DNA of 7,056 nt. It comes from Granulicella sp. UBA5172 (GTDB lineage Bacteria; Acidobacteriota; Terriglobia; Terriglobales; Acidobacteriaceae). Where the stretch lies: assembly GCA_002413385.1 (NCBI GenBank), contig DHWW01000080.1, positions 5,138 through 12,193 of the forward strand. Reading direction: 5' to 3'. Positions 6,569 through 7,056 of this stretch are shown here, piece by piece. Numbering within the stretch: position 1 is the first letter of the stretch; the number at the start of each line of letters is the position of its first letter. The notes under the pieces were generated by a model, which worked only from the letters and a program-made list of their open reading frames with translations, made no database searches and was not told the origin of the DNA. The translations under genes and the position numbers were made by a program.

Positions 6569-7056
6569 ATGCATATTGTCGGGGGTAAAATTGAAGGCGT
6601 GCCGAAATACTCTATTGTCGTACCGTTTCATAATGAAGAAGAGAACGTCACCAAACTCTATGACCGCGTCAAGGGCGTCATGGAACAGGTAGGTTCGAGC
6701 TTCGAGTTGGTGTTTGTGGACGATGGTTCGCGCGACCGCACCTATCGTCTGCTGGAAGAGATTGCGGCAGTGGATTCGAGGGTGCTGGTGGTGAAGCTGC
6801 GACGGAATTTTGGGCAGACAGCGGCGCTGGCGGCTGGATTCGATCATTCGTCGGGTGAGTACATTCTGGCGATGGATGGCGATCTACAGCATGATCCGGC
6901 GGAGATTCCCGGGTTTCTTGCGAAGCTCGAAGAGGGCTATGACGTGGTGAGCGGGTGGCGGGCGCAGCGGGGGGACAACATGATGCTGCGGAGGGTGCCG
7001 TCGCGGGTGGCGAACTGGTTGATGGCGAAGCTTTCGGGCGTCGATATTCATGATTT
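6569..7056 (+). CDS. Family 2 glycosyltransferase, DPM1/GtrB-like, 3' end cut by window edge
   Basis: The first 162 residues are present, and the gene continues past the right edge. They form a GT-A catalytic domain of the bacterial DPM1-like group, enzymes that move a sugar from a nucleotide donor to a polyprenyl phosphate on the cytoplasmic membrane face. Motifs seen are YSIVVPFHNEEENV (14-27), FVDDGSRDRT (49-58), LRRNFGQTAAL (78-88), the metal-binding MDGDLQHDP (102-110) and VVSGWRAQRGD (127-136). Relatives such as GtrB and ArnC add two or more C-terminal membrane helices, which would lie beyond the edge. ATG 6569 follows an in-frame stop at 6566-6568 and has AGGTGG seven bases upstream; GTG 6599 is an alternative start. 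It diverges from the tRNA-Arg gene. The sugar and acceptor cannot be told from this portion. Confidence 0.93.
   Translation, partial: MHIVGGKIEGVPKYSIVVPFHNEEENVTKLYDRVKGVMEQVGSSFELVFVDDGSRDRTYRLLEEIAAVDSRVLVVKLRRNFGQTAALAAGFDHSSGEYILAMDGDLQHDPAEIPGFLAKLEEGYDVVSGWRAQRGDNMMLRRVPSRVANWLMAKLSGVDIHD

Overview
The window looks like chromosome from an Acidobacteriota member, probably class Terriglobia (the Terriglobus/Granulicella/Edaphobacter group). That placement is inferred from protein wording (IspG, unimodular QueF, spinster-type MFS, HpnB-like glycosyltransferase) and the G/C-rich third codon positions. No database search was possible.

Layout, left to right. Positions 1-101 probably hold the last ~32 codons of an upstream gene, followed by a strong hairpin with a T-run (122-158). 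queF (177-584, queuosine pathway) comes next, then a secreted M20-family metallopeptidase (627-1991), an MFS transporter of the spinster-like type (2053-3319) and a membrane-linked family-2 glycosyltransferase of the HpnB/CrtQ type (3316-4624), all on the plus strand. The MFS and glycosyltransferase reading frames are each broken by a single-base shift. As a result, the longest naive ORF (2053-3525) is a false chimera of the two genes. A terminator (4674-4692), inside a GC-rich palindromic intergenic block, closes this strand.

On the minus strand, converging on it, are ispG (6020-4788, MEP isoprenoid pathway), a 59-codon small gene (6293-6114) and a tRNA-Arg(CCU) (6513-6437). Diverging from the tRNA, a second family-2 glycosyltransferase of the polyprenyl-phosphate (DPM1/GtrB-like) type starts at 6569 and runs off the right edge.

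Most genes are housekeeping or cell-envelope functions: tRNA modification, isoprenoid precursor synthesis and lipid-linked glycosyl transfer. The most unusual points are: (1) the tRNA-Arg appears to carry a reversed elbow tertiary pair, C19-G56 instead of the near-universal G19-C56; (2) two same-direction frameshifts lie about 365 bases apart; (3) a 13-codon leader ORF sits inside the terminator-like hairpin and its stop codon overlaps the queF ribosome binding site; (4) there is an unannotated-size small protein gene with a good ribosome binding site. I saw no CRISPR array, insertion sequence or phage gene, and no clearly new multi-gene system.
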